Part shown: positions 47,758 through 60,340 of the stretch, in pieces
Position numbering within the stretch: position 1 is the first letter of the stretch
Layout: every line of letters begins with the position of its first letter
Translations under genes and position numbers: made by a program
Notes under the pieces: model-generated
Told to the model about the DNA's origin: nothing
What the model saw: the letters and a program-made list of their open reading frames with translations, nothing else
Databases searched by the model: none
Assembly (NCBI RefSeq): GCF_900101985.1
Contig: NZ_FNAR01000005.1
Span: 1 to 64,000, forward strand
Source of the DNA: Bhargavaea beijingensis
Lineage (GTDB): Bacteria; Bacillota; Bacilli; Bacillales_A; Planococcaceae
Direction of reading: 5' to 3'
DNA length: 64,000 nt

Positions 47758-48551
47758 TCGATGTCGTTGATGACTGAATCCACGATATGCAGCGAGTCCC
47801 ATTCTCCGCCTGAAACGCTGATGATCGGGTAGTCTTTCGGGTCCAGCGATTTTCGGATTTCTTCAGGCGGTAGCCCTTTTTTGTGGAGCGTTTCCACTTC
47901 GCTATAGATATACTCCAGATGGTCCAGCTTTTGCCGCAGTTTGGTTTGTCCGTCCGCCACATAGCCGGCATGGCAGCAGAACAGCGGCCCGAACTCGAGC
48001 GCGAGAAGTTTCCGGATGGACTCCATCCGCTCCGGAATCGATTCATCCGCCATGATGACCTTCGTCTTCGTGGCGACGAACAGGTCACCGGAAAACAGCG
48101 TGCCCGTCTGCGGGTAAAACAAGCTGACGTGATCCGCGGCATGCCCCGGCGTGTCCATCACTTGCCATTCGCGCGTGCGGGAACGGAGGGGCTCGGGAAT
48201 CGGCGCAGCCTGAAAGGGCTTGCGCTTGCCCCAGACCGCCTGCCGGTACGCCGGATAAGGCGTGTCCTCGGCGCAGATGCCGATCCCTTTGTGATGGATA
48301 TAGACAGGCACGTCCCTGTGCTCTAGGATGGCCGGAACATTCCCGGAGTGATCCTCATGGCTGTGGGTCAGGACGATCTGATCGAAGGATGCCTGTTCAA
48401 GATACGGCATGAGATCAGCTTCAAGTGATTGCGGCCCGGTATCGATCAGCATGCCATCCGTGAGAAAAGCAAAAACCTTTCCCATGACGGGGTGCGTCAA
48501 TTCAAGACAGGTCACGCCATCGTGTTCATACGAACGGAGCAAAACCTTCAC
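47733..48551 (-). CDS. MBL-fold metallo-hydrolase
   Basis: A 272-residue metallo-beta-lactamase-fold hydrolase. The metal site THSHEDHSG (HxHxDH), the third histidine in TPGHAADHVS, the bridging Asp in FSGDLF and the His in CCHAGY are intact. It is glyoxalase II-like in layout, but the substrate cannot be named. The ATG at 48551 has AAAAAGGAAG upstream. It stands alone, convergent with the RsbR-like gene and divergent from the alpha/beta-hydrolase. Confidence 0.85.
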   Translation of the reverse strand: MKVLLRSYEHDGVTCLELTHPVMGKVFAFLTDGMLIDTGPQSLEADLMPYLEQASFDQIVLTHSHEDHSGNVPAILEHRDVPVYIHHKGIGICAEDTPYPAYRQAVWGKRKPFQAAPIPEPLRSRTREWQVMDTPGHAADHVSLFYPQTGTLFSGDLFVATKTKVIMADESIPERMESIRKLLALEFGPLFCCHAGYVADGQTKLRQKLDHLEYIYSEVETLHKKGLPPEEIRKSLDPKDYPIISVSGGEWDSLHIVDSVINDIEKKTPGLI

Positions 48552-48647
48552 TTCCTTTTTGGTGAATAGTCATTCATTTTACATTATTCGAGAAAGATTG
48601 CGGGAATCCTGCTTTAATAGAGAGAGTAGATTGTGAGGGGGACACTC

Positions 48648-49493
48648 TTGAAAGCAAGGTCTTGGATCAGGCGTTTTGTCGATACCGCCAGAGGAACCTT
48701 CGAGTTTTTTGAATTTGGGGAGGGGCCGCCGTTAGCCGTCACCCATCTCTACAGTGAATTTGATGAAAGAGGCCATACTTTTGCCGCTCCTTTTTCTGAA
48801 CATTATCATGTTTACCTGATTAACCTGCGCGGTGCCGGAAATTCTTGCCACGCCGAAGATCCGGAGGAATATAGCATGGATGCATCTGTTCTGGATCTTG
48901 AGGCAATCCGCAAAGCGCTGGGATGCAGGAGCTGGTCATTTGCCGGTCACTCTACAGGAGGAATGCTTGCACTGAAATACGCCATTGCCGCTCCCGATTC
49001 TTTGGAAAAAATCATCGCCGGAGGAACGGCGGCAAGTTATGAATACTGTATGGACCCGGATAGCATTTATTGCAAAGAGAATCTGCACTTCAGCCGGATA
49101 GTAGAAATAATGGACTTGCTTAATGATCCAGCCACCAACACAGAAAAGCGAAGAGCACTAAGCTTCGAGTGGGCGCTGATGTCTTATCATTCTGAGGAAA
49201 AACTTCTGCAGGCCATGAAGAAAATAAATAGTGGCAAGACAGTTGGCCAGCGTTTGGATTATTTCAGACAGCATGACTGCGCTCGCTTTGATGTTCGTAA
49301 GGAATTAAGGAGTGTTCAGACTCCGGCTTTTATTTATTGCGGTAATTACGACGCCCAATGCCCGCCGAAGTTTGGAAAAGAAGTTGCAAATCTGTTGCCG
49401 AACGCTTCTTTTACACTTTTTAACCATAGCAATCATCATCCTTATGATGAAGAAGAAGAGGCTTTTCGGCGTTTCGTGGAAATGACAATTTAG
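48648..49493 (+). CDS. Alpha/beta-hydrolase (proline iminopeptidase-like)
   Basis: A 281-residue alpha/beta-hydrolase. The nucleophile elbow is GHSTGG; acid and base are likely Asp in CGNYDAQCP and His in NHSNHHP. The oxyanion loop has NLRGAGNS, as in prolyl iminopeptidases and related carboxylic ester hydrolases. A TTG at 48648, six bases after GAGGGGG, is the best start; a GTG five codons upstream overlaps the ribosome binding site. It is AT-richer than the core genes around it. D-serine dehydratase follows after 17 bases, perhaps co-transcribed. Confidence 0.8.
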   Translation: MKARSWIRRFVDTARGTFEFFEFGEGPPLAVTHLYSEFDERGHTFAAPFSEHYHVYLINLRGAGNSCHAEDPEEYSMDASVLDLEAIRKALGCRSWSFAGHSTGGMLALKYAIAAPDSLEKIIAGGTAASYEYCMDPDSIYCKENLHFSRIVEIMDLLNDPATNTEKRRALSFEWALMSYHSEEKLLQAMKKINSGKTVGQRLDYFRQHDCARFDVRKELRSVQTPAFIYCGNYDAQCPPKFGKEVANLLPNASFTLFNHSNHHPYDEEEEAFRRFVEMTI

Positions 49494-49510
49494 TCTGGGG
49501 GAAAAGCACA

Positions 49511-50830
49511 ATGAAAAACATTGCAGGAAAGACCATTGATGAATGGACCGGTGCCCATCCGGTTATCGGCGAGATGATGAAGGCGGAAGAAGTGTTTTGG
49601 GTTAACCCGGCATATGGGCCAGTCGGGGAGGCGGAGACCGGATTGTCGATTGATGATATGAAGGACGCCGAAGCGCGCCTGCGGCGGTTCGCGCCGTATA
49701 TCGCGAAGGTGTTTCCCGAGACGGAGCCGGCGGGCGGGATCATCGAATCGCCTTTAAGGCTAATCCCTGAAATGGAGAAATGGCTGGAACGGGAAGCGGG
49801 CGTCCGGATTCCGGGACAGCTGATGCTCAAGTGTGACAGTCATCTGCCGATTTCCGGATCTGTAAAGGCGCGCGGCGGCATTTATGAGGTGCTGAAGCAT
49901 GCGGAGGACCTGGCATTGGGGCATGGCCTTCTAAACGAGTCGGATGATTATTCGGTGCTTGCCGAACCGCGTTTCCTCGAATTTTTCTCCAGGTATTCAA
50001 TCACGGTCGGCTCGACCGGGAACCTGGGGCTCAGCATCGGCATCATGAGCGCCAAGATGGGCTTCCGGGTGACGGTCCATATGTCGAGTGATGCGAAGGA
50101 ATGGAAAAAGAATATGCTCCGTGAAAAGGGCGTGAACGTCGTCGAGCATCCGGACGACTACAGCAAGGCGGTCGAAGAGGGGCGGCGCCAGTCGGAAGCG
50201 GACCCGGACGACCACTTCGTTGATGATGAAAACTCAAAGACCTTGTTCTTCGGCTATTCCGTTGCGGCGATGCGCCTGAAAAAGCAGCTTGAGGAGCAGG
50301 GGATTGAAATTGGTGAGGATCAGCCGTTGTTCGTTTATTTGCCGTGCGGGGTCGGGGGCGGGCCAGGAGGCATTGCGTTCGGGCTCAAGCAGGTGTTCGG
50401 CGATCATGTCCACTGCTTTTTCGCGGAACCGACCCATGCCCCGTGCATGCTGCTCGGCCTCGTCACCGGCAAGCATGACAAAGTGTCCGTACAGGATTTC
50501 GGCCTGGACAACAAAACGGATGCGGACGGCCTCGCGGTCGGCCGGCCGTCAGGCTTCGTCGGCAACGTGATGGAACGGCTGCTCGCCGGTTCGTTTACCG
50601 TGGGGGACGAAAGGTTGTACCGCCTTCTGGCGAAGATGAGCGAACTTGAAGGCATCCGGCTTGAGCCGTCCGCATTGGCTGGGGTTCCGGGTGCGGTGCA
50701 TGTTGCCGAGTCAGGATTCGAGGCAGCGTTCCGGCCCGGGATGCACGCAGTCCATATCGCCTGGGCGACCGGCGGGGGAATGGTGCCGGACGATGTGATG
50801 GAGTCGTATATTGAGCGTGGAAGAGAATAA
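49511..50830 (+). CDS. dsdA: D-serine dehydratase
   Basis: A 439-residue PLP enzyme converting D-serine to pyruvate and ammonia. The PLP lysine lies in [14 protein letters not shown], the phosphate cup is [11 protein letters not shown], and [16 protein letters not shown] follows, all typical of DsdA. It detoxifies or catabolises D-serine. No DsdC-like regulator or transporter is adjacent. A terminator follows, then repeat array C. Confidence 0.93.
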   Translation: MKNIAGKTIDEWTGAHPVIGEMMKAEEVFWVNPAYGPVGEAETGLSIDDMKDAEARLRRFAPYIAKVFPETEPAGGIIESPLRLIPEMEKWLEREAGVRIPGQLMLKCDSHLPISGSVKARGGIYEVLKHAEDLALGHGLLNESDDYSVLAEPRFLEFFSRYSITVGSTGNLGLSIGIMSAKMGFRVTVHMSSDAKEWKKNMLREKGVNVVEHPDDYSKAVEEGRRQSEADPDDHFVDDENSKTLFFGYSVAAMRLKKQLEEQGIEIGEDQPLFVYLPCGVGGGPGGIAFGLKQVFGDHVHCFFAEPTHAPCMLLGLVTGKHDKVSVQDFGLDNKTDADGLAVGRPSGFVGNVMERLLAGSFTVGDERLYRLLAKMSELEGIRLEPSALAGVPGAVHVAESGFEAAFRPGMHAVHIAWATGGGMVPDDVMESYIERGRE

Positions 50831-50837
50831 GAGGATG

Positions 50838-50864
50838 GAACGCCGGCCGGCTGCCGGCGTTTTT
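50838..50864 (+). terminator. Terminator after dsdA
   Basis: AACGCCGGC/GCCGGCGTT stem with a five-base loop and five U residues, eight bases after the stop. Confidence 0.92.
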
Positions 50865-50883
50865 ATGTCCGTCTTGGAGGAAG

Positions 50884-50968
50884 CGCGCATAGAAACCGGT
50901 TGAGCGCGCATAGAACTGCTTTAACCGCGCATAGAACCGTTCAAACCGCGCATAGAAACCTATGCGCG
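50884..50968. repeat. Phased short-repeat array C (GCGCATAGAA words) ending in a hairpin
   Basis: GCGCATAGAA begins at 50884, 50905, 50926 and 50947, exactly 21 bases apart. Right after the last copy comes an inverted copy: CCGCGCATAG (50945-50954) pairs with CTATGCGCGG (50959-50968) around AAAC, a ten-pair hairpin that closes the array. The spacers share little (ACCGGTT, ACTGCTT, CCGTTCA). It lies between dsdA and cwlJ; function unknown. Confidence 0.8.
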
Positions 50969-51051
50969 GTCACGCATTCTTAAATAAGAGGTAACCGCTT
51001 GGCATCTTTGTAGGCAGTTTTGAATACATTTCTTGATAGAGGTGATGTAAA

Positions 51052-51492
51052 GTGCCGAGAGTGAAATATAGGGATAAGGACATTGATTTAATTGCACGAA
51101 TGATGCGGGCAGAGGCTGAGGGTGAAGGGCAACTTGGGATGCTTATGGTTGGGAATGTCATTATAAATCGAGTAGTAGCTGATTGTTTAGATTTCAGGGA
51201 TGTAAGAACCATAGAGGATGTGATTTTTCAGGTTCAAGGTGGAAATTATTCCTTTGAAGCAGTACAAAAAGGTAATTTGTTTTATAGTCCAGCAAGAGAG
51301 GTAGAGAGAAGATTGGCACGACAAGTAGTAAATTATTGGGGGCAACATCCTTCTAAGTATGCTCTTTGGTATTTTAATCCGTATGCTCCGTGCCCGCCTA
51401 CATGGTATGGCCAACCATTTTCAGGACAATTTAAACAACACTGTTATTACGAGCCACAGGCTAATACATGCGAAAGTGTTTATAGTTACTAA
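51052..51492 (+). CDS. cwlJ: Spore cortex-lytic cell wall hydrolase CwlJ
   Basis: A 146-residue hydrolase_2 family protein. The start IDLIARMMRAEAEGEGQLGMLMVGNVIINR and end CPPTWYGQP...CYYEP..TCE.VY follow B. subtilis CwlJ (142 residues) closely. CwlJ degrades cortex peptidoglycan during Ca-dipicolinate-triggered germination. Start GTG, with GAGGTGAT upstream. It is strikingly AT-rich against the surrounding genome, suggesting transfer or a retained low-GC gene. Its usual partner gerQ is not nearby. Confidence 0.9.
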   Translation: MPRVKYRDKDIDLIARMMRAEAEGEGQLGMLMVGNVIINRVVADCLDFRDVRTIEDVIFQVQGGNYSFEAVQKGNLFYSPAREVERRLARQVVNYWGQHPSKYALWYFNPYAPCPPTWYGQPFSGQFKQHCYYEPQANTCESVYSY

Positions 51493-51814
51493 AAAAAGCT
51501 TGGTGAGGTTGTTACTTGTTCTTCGCATATGATTTTTGGCTGTATTCGTGATCTCGAAGTTCACCAAATCACCGGGCCTCTCTCATGGAGGAAGGCGGGC
51601 TGGGCGTGGGCATCGAACCCCCGCCATCCCGACATCAGGCGCTATGTCGCCTGATGTACGCTTTGCCTTCGGAGGAAAGGTCTCTCTCCCGTCTCACTCC
51701 ACAAGAATACCTCCACTGAAACACTCCTTTCGACGGCACCTCAAAACAGCCGCCGGGTGGAGTCTTTTTTGTTATAATGGGGGGACGCAAACTATAGACA
51801 GGTGGGACTGCATC
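51493..51814. other. Intergenic region with strong hairpin, cwlJ to pcrB
   Basis: A 322-base gap with no convincing gene. It has a perfect ten-pair hairpin ACATCAGGCG/CGCCTGATGT (51632-51657). It also has distant arms ACTCCAC (51696) and GTGGAGT (51757) enclosing smaller stems, the second arm followed by CTTTTTT, possibly a branched terminator. TGTTATAAT at 51770-51778 is an extended -10 for pcrB. Confidence 0.5.
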
Positions 51815-52513
51815 ATGGAATTTCTAGAATGGCGGCATGTGTTTAAACTGGACCCGGCCAAAGAGATCAGTGATGAGGCGCTGGAGCGGGTGTGTGAGTC
51901 GGGGACGGACGGGCTGATCGTCGGCGGAACGGACGGCGTCACGCTCGATAATGTGCTGGCGCTTCTCATGAGGATCCGCAGGTATTCGGTGCCGGTCGTC
52001 TTCGAGGTGTCGGACGCCGAGGCGATCACGCCGGGCTTCGACGGCTTCCTGATCCCGACTGTGCTGAACACGGAAGACGCTTCCTGGATCAATGGGCATC
52101 AGTTCGCCGCGATCCGCGAGTACGGCGAACTGATGGATTTCGGTGAGATCCTGGCGGAAGGCTATGTCATCCTGAATCCTGACTGCAAGGCGGCGCGGCT
52201 CACTGGTGCAAACGCGACCCTCGGGACGGAGGATGTCATCGCCTATGCCCGGCTCGCGGAGCATTTCTTCCGCCTGCCCGTCCTATACCTGGAGTACAGC
52301 GGCACCTACGGCGACCCGGAGACGGTGAGCCGCACAGCCCGCGTGCTGGAAAACACCCGCCTCGTCTATGGCGGAGGCATCCGCGGGGCGGAGCAGGCTG
52401 CCGAGATGGCCAGATACGCCGACACGGTCGTCGTCGGCAATATCATCTATGAAGACCTGAAAGCGGCTCTGAAAACCGTCCGTGCAGTGAAAGAAACGGA
52501 AAAGATTAGTTAA
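51815..52513 (+). CDS. pcrB: Heptaprenylglyceryl phosphate synthase
   Basis: A 232-residue TIM-barrel prenyltransferase that joins heptaprenyl diphosphate to glycerol-1-phosphate, an archaeal-type ether lipid step found in Bacillales. [21 protein letters not shown] and YGGGIRG are the conserved substrate-binding segments. The ATG at 51815 has GGTGG upstream and gives the family length; the longer open frame is ignored. The gene precedes pcrA as in B. subtilis. Confidence 0.94.
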   Translation: MEFLEWRHVFKLDPAKEISDEALERVCESGTDGLIVGGTDGVTLDNVLALLMRIRRYSVPVVFEVSDAEAITPGFDGFLIPTVLNTEDASWINGHQFAAIREYGELMDFGEILAEGYVILNPDCKAARLTGANATLGTEDVIAYARLAEHFFRLPVLYLEYSGTYGDPETVSRTARVLENTRLVYGGGIRGAEQAAEMARYADTVVVGNIIYEDLKAALKTVRAVKETEKIS

Positions 52514-52583
52514 TTTCTATAAAACCAGAGCAGACTGGAGCCGAACTCCGTCTGCTCGCACGCTTCATCAGAAAGGAGCCACC

Positions 52584-54833
52584 ATGGAAACAATTTCAAA
52601 CAACCTCCTCAATGGTATGAACCCCGAACAGGCGAAGGCGGTCCGCACGACAGAAGGACCGCTTCTCATCATGGCCGGGGCGGGGTCCGGCAAGACGCGG
52701 GTCCTGACCCACCGGATCGCCTACCTCATCGTCGAGAAACAGGTGTATCCTTCGAAAATTCTCGCGATCACATTCACGAATAAGGCCGCGCGCGAAATGC
52801 GCGAGCGGATCGACGGCCTCCTTGGGCCGGGGACAGGCGAGCGCATGTGGGTGTCGACATTCCACTCGATGTGCGTCCGCATCCTGCGCCGCGAAATCGA
52901 CCGGATCGGCTACTCAAAGAATTTCTCCATTCTCGACGGATCCGACCAGCTGACTGTCATCAAGAACATCCTGAAAGAGCAGAACCTCGACCCGAAACAA
53001 TACGAGCCCCGTTCGCTGCTCGGCACGATTTCGAACGCGAAAAACGAACTGATCGACGCAAAAACATTCCAGGAGCAGGCGAACCCGTTCAACCCGTTCG
53101 AGAAAACGGCGGGTGAAGTGTATGCCGCCTACGAAAAGCGCCTCAGGAAAAACCAGTCGCTCGACTTTGATGACCTGATCATGGTGACGATCAAGCTGTT
53201 CGAGCAGCTGCCGGAAGTGCTCGAGTTCTATCAGAATAAGTTCCAGTACATCCACGTGGACGAGTACCAGGATACGAACCACGCGCAGTACAAACTGGTC
53301 CGTATGCTTGCCGACAAGTTCAAGAACCTGTGTGTCGTCGGCGACTCCGACCAGTCGATCTACAAATGGCGGGGGGCCGACATCGGCAACATCCTGTCGT
53401 TCGAAAAGGACTATCCGGACGCCAGGGTGATCCTGCTCGAGCAGAACTACCGCTCGACCCAGCGGATCCTGAAGGCGGCCAACGACGTCATCAAGAACAA
53501 CGCAAGCCGCTACGAGAAGAATCTCCGGACCGAAAACGCCGAAGGGGAGCACATCTACGTCTATAAGGCGTCCGATGAAAAGGACGAGTCCCAGTTCGTC
53601 GTCTCGAAGATTCTCGAGCTGCAGGAAAAGGAGAACCGCAAACTCTCCGACTTCGCCGTCCTTTACCGGACAAACGCCCAGTCCCGGATGATCGAGGAAT
53701 ACCTTGTGAAGTCGAACCTGGAATACACAATCGTTGGCGGCACGAAGTTCTACGACCGCAAGGAGATCAAGGACCTGCTTGCCTATCTCCGGCTGATCGC
53801 GAACAACGACGACGACCTGTCGCTCGCACGGATCATCAACGAACCAAAGCGCAGCATCGGGGCGACGACGTTCGATAGAATTGCGACGTACGCAATCCAG
53901 AACGACCTGTCGATCTTTGACGCGCTCAAGGAAGTCGACTTTATCCCGGGCCTCCAGCCGCGGGCCATCAACCAGGCGGCCGAGTTCCGCGACCTGATCA
54001 TCGGATTCACTCAGATGCAGGAGTACCTGTCCGTCACCGAACTCGTCGAGGAAGTGCTCGAGAAGTCCGGCTACCGGGCGATGCTGCACAATGAAAAGAC
54101 GATCGAGTCGGAAAGCCGCCTCGAAAACATCAACGAATTCCTGTCCGTCACGGAGTCGTTCGAGAAGCGGGCGGACGAGGACGAAGGCGACAAGTCGCTC
54201 GTCGCGTTCCTGACCGACCTCGCGCTGATCGCGGACATCGATTCGCTCGATAAAGAAGAAAACGCATCGAACGAACAGATCGTCCTCATGACAATGCACT
54301 CGGCGAAGGGCCTCGAGTTCCCGGTCGTCTTCATCATCGGGATGGAAGAAAACGTCTTCCCGCACTCCCGCTCGATCGGTGACGATGAGGAAATGGAAGA
54401 AGAGCGGCGGCTGGCTTATGTCGGGATCACCCGGGCGGAGGAGAAGCTTTTCCTCACGGCCGCGCAGTATCGCACGCTCTACGGACGGACAAGCTATAAC
54501 AGCCCGTCCCGTTTCATCAGCGAAATCTCCCAGGACATCATCGAAACCGTCGGTGCCGGCGGCTCTCAGCCGGACTACAGCCGCACGCCGATTTCCGGCG
54601 GCTTTGGCGGCCGCCCCGCGGCACGCCCTGCCGTCCGGCGTCCGGCCGCCCGCAAAAACGGCGCATCCGTCGGCTGGAAAGCCGGCGATAAAGCCAAGCA
54701 CAAAAAGTGGGGCGAAGGCATGGTCGTCAGCGTCCGCGGCGAAGGCGAAAACCAGGAACTCGACATCGCGTTCCCGGAACCGGTCGGCATCAAGCGCCTC
54801 CTCGCCAAATTCGCCCCGATCGAGAAGGCATAA
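52584..54833 (+). CDS. pcrA: ATP-dependent DNA helicase PcrA
   Basis: A 749-residue UvrD/Rep superfamily 1 helicase acting 3'-5' in repair and replication-conflict resolution. Walker A is AGAGSGKT (31-38) and motif II is [26 protein letters not shown] and [12 protein letters not shown] follow. The C-terminal tail after about residue 655 is a flexible arginine/alanine-rich linker, then the Tudor-like RNA polymerase-binding segment ([18 protein letters not shown]). GAAAGGAG precedes the ATG. Confidence 0.97.
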   Translation: METISNNLLNGMNPEQAKAVRTTEGPLLIMAGAGSGKTRVLTHRIAYLIVEKQVYPSKILAITFTNKAAREMRERIDGLLGPGTGERMWVSTFHSMCVRILRREIDRIGYSKNFSILDGSDQLTVIKNILKEQNLDPKQYEPRSLLGTISNAKNELIDAKTFQEQANPFNPFEKTAGEVYAAYEKRLRKNQSLDFDDLIMVTIKLFEQLPEVLEFYQNKFQYIHVDEYQDTNHAQYKLVRMLADKFKNLCVVGDSDQSIYKWRGADIGNILSFEKDYPDARVILLEQNYRSTQRILKAANDVIKNNASRYEKNLRTENAEGEHIYVYKASDEKDESQFVVSKILELQEKENRKLSDFAVLYRTNAQSRMIEEYLVKSNLEYTIVGGTKFYDRKEIKDLLAYLRLIANNDDDLSLARIINEPKRSIGATTFDRIATYAIQNDLSIFDALKEVDFIPGLQPRAINQAAEFRDLIIGFTQMQEYLSVTELVEEVLEKSGYRAMLHNEKTIESESRLENINEFLSVTESFEKRADEDEGDKSLVAFLTDLALIADIDSLDKEENASNEQIVLMTMHSAKGLEFPVVFIIGMEENVFPHSRSIGDDEEMEEERRLAYVGITRAEEKLFLTAAQYRTLYGRTSYNSPSRFISEISQDIIETVGAGGSQPDYSRTPISGGFGGRPAARPAVRRPAARKNGASVGWKAGDKAKHKKWGEGMVVSVRGEGENQELDIAFPEPVGIKRLLAKFAPIEKA

Positions 54834-54860
54834 GCGGGGCCTGGCTTCTCATACAGGGAG

Positions 54861-57376
<2,516 letters not shown>

Positions 57377-57395
57377 CCAAAGGGGATTTGCACCA

Positions 57396-58487
57396 TTGAA
57401 GATCAAGACAATCACCGCGGCCGCCCTCGCCGCGCTGCTGCTTTCGGGCTGTTTGCCGAAAAGCGAAGAGCCGGAGGAGGCCAAGGACAAAGCAAAAGAG
57501 GAACAGGAGACGCGGGTCATCATTCCGACCCATCAGCTTGAAGAAGAATACTACCGGATGCTCCTGCCCTATAAGAAAAGCGCCTCATACGGCCTAGTCG
57601 TCAGCATGCTGAACTCGCAGTACAACATCGCAGAAGTCGAGGGCGGTCTCATGCGCCTCTCGCAGCAGCACTTCCCGACGGATGAGTACTATTACCAGGA
57701 AGGCCAGCATCTCGACCAGGAAACGATCCTTTCCTGGCTCGGAGGCAAAGACAAAGAAAACAACCCCGAGGGGCTGAACCCGGCGGGACAGGATGCGCCC
57801 CGCTACATCGCTCATATTCTTGAACAGAACTACCTGAAGCGCACATCGGAGGACAAGATCCGCCTGGAAGGCGTCTCGGTCGGGGTCGCGCTGAATACGG
57901 TGAACACCATCACCGGAGACAAGCTGCCGGCTGCGCAGGTCGAGGAAAACGGCAAAAAAGCGGCCGCGGCAATTGTCAAGCGGATGCGGGGCATGGAAGG
58001 CCTGAAGGAAGTGCCGATCGTCGTCGGCCTGTTCAGGCAAAGCCCGAAAACCGAAATCGTTCCGGGGAACTACTTTGCCGTCGGAGTCGCGGAAAAAGGC
58101 AAGGATGTGCTGTCCGGCTGGGATCCCATCAATGAGGAGTATGTCCTGTTCCCGACCAGCTCCAGCAAGGACCGTTACCGGGACGTCGACACCAGCTTCC
58201 GGAACTTCAAGCAGGATGTCGAGAAGTACTTTTCATCCTTCGTGAACGTGATCGGCACCGGTTATTACAAGGACGGGGAGATTTACTCGCTGGATATCGA
58301 TGTCCCGATCGAATTCTACGGCAATGCGGAGATTATCGGATTCTCCCAATACCTGACCGGGCTGCTTGTGGACCATTTCCCGGACATCCAGATCGAGGTG
58401 AGCATCACTTCCACGAAAGGGCCGGAAGCGCTCATCGTGAAAAAGCGCGGGGAAGCCGAACCGTACACCCACATTTATCACAACTGA
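57396..58487 (+). CDS. camS: CamS/YerH sex-pheromone-type lipoprotein
   Basis: A 363-residue lipoprotein: lipobox LLSGC (Cys19), acidic linker, then the CamS domain. In staphylococci and enterococci the cleaved signal peptide of CamS/CAD1 proteins is a pheromone; here the signal peptide would be the source of any such peptide. The start is TTG at 57396, after AAAGGGG. It follows ligA by 19 bases, as in B. subtilis yerH. Confidence 0.88.
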   Translation: MKIKTITAAALAALLLSGCLPKSEEPEEAKDKAKEEQETRVIIPTHQLEEEYYRMLLPYKKSASYGLVVSMLNSQYNIAEVEGGLMRLSQQHFPTDEYYYQEGQHLDQETILSWLGGKDKENNPEGLNPAGQDAPRYIAHILEQNYLKRTSEDKIRLEGVSVGVALNTVNTITGDKLPAAQVEENGKKAAAAIVKRMRGMEGLKEVPIVVGLFRQSPKTEIVPGNYFAVGVAEKGKDVLSGWDPINEEYVLFPTSSSKDRYRDVDTSFRNFKQDVEKYFSSFVNVIGTGYYKDGEIYSLDIDVPIEFYGNAEIIGFSQYLTGLLVDHFPDIQIEVSITSTKGPEALIVKKRGEAEPYTHIYHN

Positions 58488-58555
58488 TTCAGGCTTTCGT
58501 GATATGATAGCGGAGGCAGACATACAGGACATTTGCACGATTGGAGGAGACACAA

Positions 58556-58846
58556 GTGGCAGCGATCACAAAGGATCAGGTGAAGCACGTCGCGAATCTT
58601 GCACGGCTCGCCATCACCGAAGAAGAAGCGGAATACTACACCGGCAAACTCGCGACGATCATCGAGTTTGCCGAGCAGCTGAACGAAGTGGACACGGCGG
58701 GTGTCGAACCGACGACACACCCGGTACCGCTCGTGAATGTGTTCCGGGAAGACAAGCCGGTCAAAGGGCTTGACCGCGACCTGATGCTGAAAAATGTACC
58801 CGAGCATGAAGATGGCATGGTCAAAGTGCCGTCCATCCTGGGCTGA
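58556..58846 (+). CDS. gatC: Glutamyl-tRNA(Gln) amidotransferase subunit C
   Basis: A 96-residue subunit that stabilises the GatCAB complex. [19 protein letters not shown] and the C-terminal [14 protein letters not shown] are family hallmarks. The GTG at 58556 has GGAGGAG six bases upstream; five codons upstream a weaker start exists. It is 24 bases before gatA. Confidence 0.94.
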   Translation: MAAITKDQVKHVANLARLAITEEEAEYYTGKLATIIEFAEQLNEVDTAGVEPTTHPVPLVNVFREDKPVKGLDRDLMLKNVPEHEDGMVKVPSILG

Positions 58847-58870
58847 CGGACAGAGGAGGAAACCAGAAAG

Positions 58871-60340
58871 ATGACGCTATTCAATCATTCCGCGAAAGAG
58901 CTCCAGCAGCTTCTACATAGCAAGGAAGTGTCCGTCGCCGAACTGACGGACGAGGCGTTCCGCCGCATCGGCAAGGTCGACGGCGACGTCAAGGCTTTCC
59001 TGGCGCTTAACGAAGAGCAGGCGAAGGCGCGCGCGGCTGAGCTCGACAACACGCCGGCGGACCAGCGCGGCCCGCTCCACGGACTGCCGGTCGGCGTAAA
59101 AGACAACATCGTGACCGAAGGCCTCGAGACAACATGCGCGAGCCGCATGCTCGGCGGCTTTGACCCGATCTACCACGCGACGGCCGCGAAAAAACTGGAC
59201 GACGCCGGCCTCATCACAGTCGGGAAAGTGAACATGGACGAGTTCGCAATGGGCGGCTCGACCGAGAACTCATACTACAAAAAAACGGCGAACCCGTGGA
59301 ACCTTGACTATGTCCCGGGCGGCTCGTCCGGCGGTTCCGCAGCTGCGGTCGCGGCAGGCGAAGTGCCGTTCACGCTTGGCTCCGACACGGGCGGCTCGAT
59401 CCGCCAGCCGGCGGCATACTGCGGCGTCGTCGGCATGAAGCCGACTTACGGCCGCGTCTCGCGCTACGGCCTCGTGGCATTTGCTTCGTCACTTGACCAG
59501 ATCGGCCCGATCACGCGCACGGTCGAGGATAACGCGTTCCTCATGTCCGCGATTTCCGGCCATGACCCGTACGACGCAACGTCGTTTGACATTGACGTGC
59601 CGGACTTTGCATCGGCACTGACAGGCGACATCAAGGGACTCAAGATCGGCATCGCGTCCGAATACCTCGGCGAAGGCGTCGGGGAAGCATCCCGCAATGC
59701 GGTCAAAGACGCCATCAAAGTACTCGAGTCGCTCGGGGCGGAAGTGGAGGAAGTATCGCTTCCGCACACGAAGTACGCGCTTCCTGCCTACTACCTGCTC
59801 AGTTCTTCCGAAGCGTCCTCGAACCTGGCCCGCTTTGACGGCATCCGATACGGCTACCGCGCGGAAGGCATCGGGAACCTGGAAGACCTCTACAAAAAGA
59901 CACGCTCCGAAGGCTTCGGGGACGAAGTCAAGACCCGGATCATGCTCGGCACATTCGCCCTCAGCTCCGGTTTCTATGACGCCTATTACAAAAAGGCGCA
60001 GAAGGTCCGCACGCTCGTGCGCGACGACTTCACGAACGCATTCGAGAAGTACGATGTCGTCATCGGCCCGACTTCGCCGACAGCTGCGTTCAAGATCGGC
60101 GAACAGATTGACGACCCGCTCACGATGTACGCAAACGACATCCTGACGATTCCGGTCAACCTTGCCGGCGTGCCTGCAATCTCGGTCCCTTGCGGATTTG
60201 ATAACGGCCTGCCGCTCGGCCTCCAGATCATCGGCCGCCACTTTGACGAATCGACCGTCTACCGTGTCGCCCACGCGTTCGAGCAGGCGACCGATTTCCA
60301 CAAGAAGATGCCGGAAATTCGGGAGGGACTGGAACAATGA
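58871..60340 (+). CDS. gatA: Glutamyl-tRNA(Gln) amidotransferase subunit A
   Basis: A 489-residue amidase-signature glutaminase providing ammonia for Glu-tRNA(Gln) amidation. The Ser-cisSer-Lys triad is Lys77 (VGVKDNI), Ser152 (PGGSSGGS) and Ser176 ([10 protein letters not shown]). GAGGAGG precedes the ATG. Overlaps gatB by four bases. Confidence 0.97.
   Translation: MTLFNHSAKELQQLLHSKEVSVAELTDEAFRRIGKVDGDVKAFLALNEEQAKARAAELDNTPADQRGPLHGLPVGVKDNIVTEGLETTCASRMLGGFDPIYHATAAKKLDDAGLITVGKVNMDEFAMGGSTENSYYKKTANPWNLDYVPGGSSGGSAAAVAAGEVPFTLGSDTGGSIRQPAAYCGVVGMKPTYGRVSRYGLVAFASSLDQIGPITRTVEDNAFLMSAISGHDPYDATSFDIDVPDFASALTGDIKGLKIGIASEYLGEGVGEASRNAVKDAIKVLESLGAEVEEVSLPHTKYALPAYYLLSSSEASSNLARFDGIRYGYRAEGIGNLEDLYKKTRSEGFGDEVKTRIMLGTFALSSGFYDAYYKKAQKVRTLVRDDFTNAFEKYDVVIGPTSPTAAFKIGEQIDDPLTMYANDILTIPVNLAGVPAISVPCGFDNGLPLGLQIIGRHFDESTVYRVAHAFEQATDFHKKMPEIREGLEQ

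Noticed and set aside
51590-51640. Possible tRNA T-arm on the minus strand (GGGGTTCGATGCCC) before pcrB
   Set aside because: Only three to four stem pairs form, and no matching acceptor, D or anticodon arms can be built around it.
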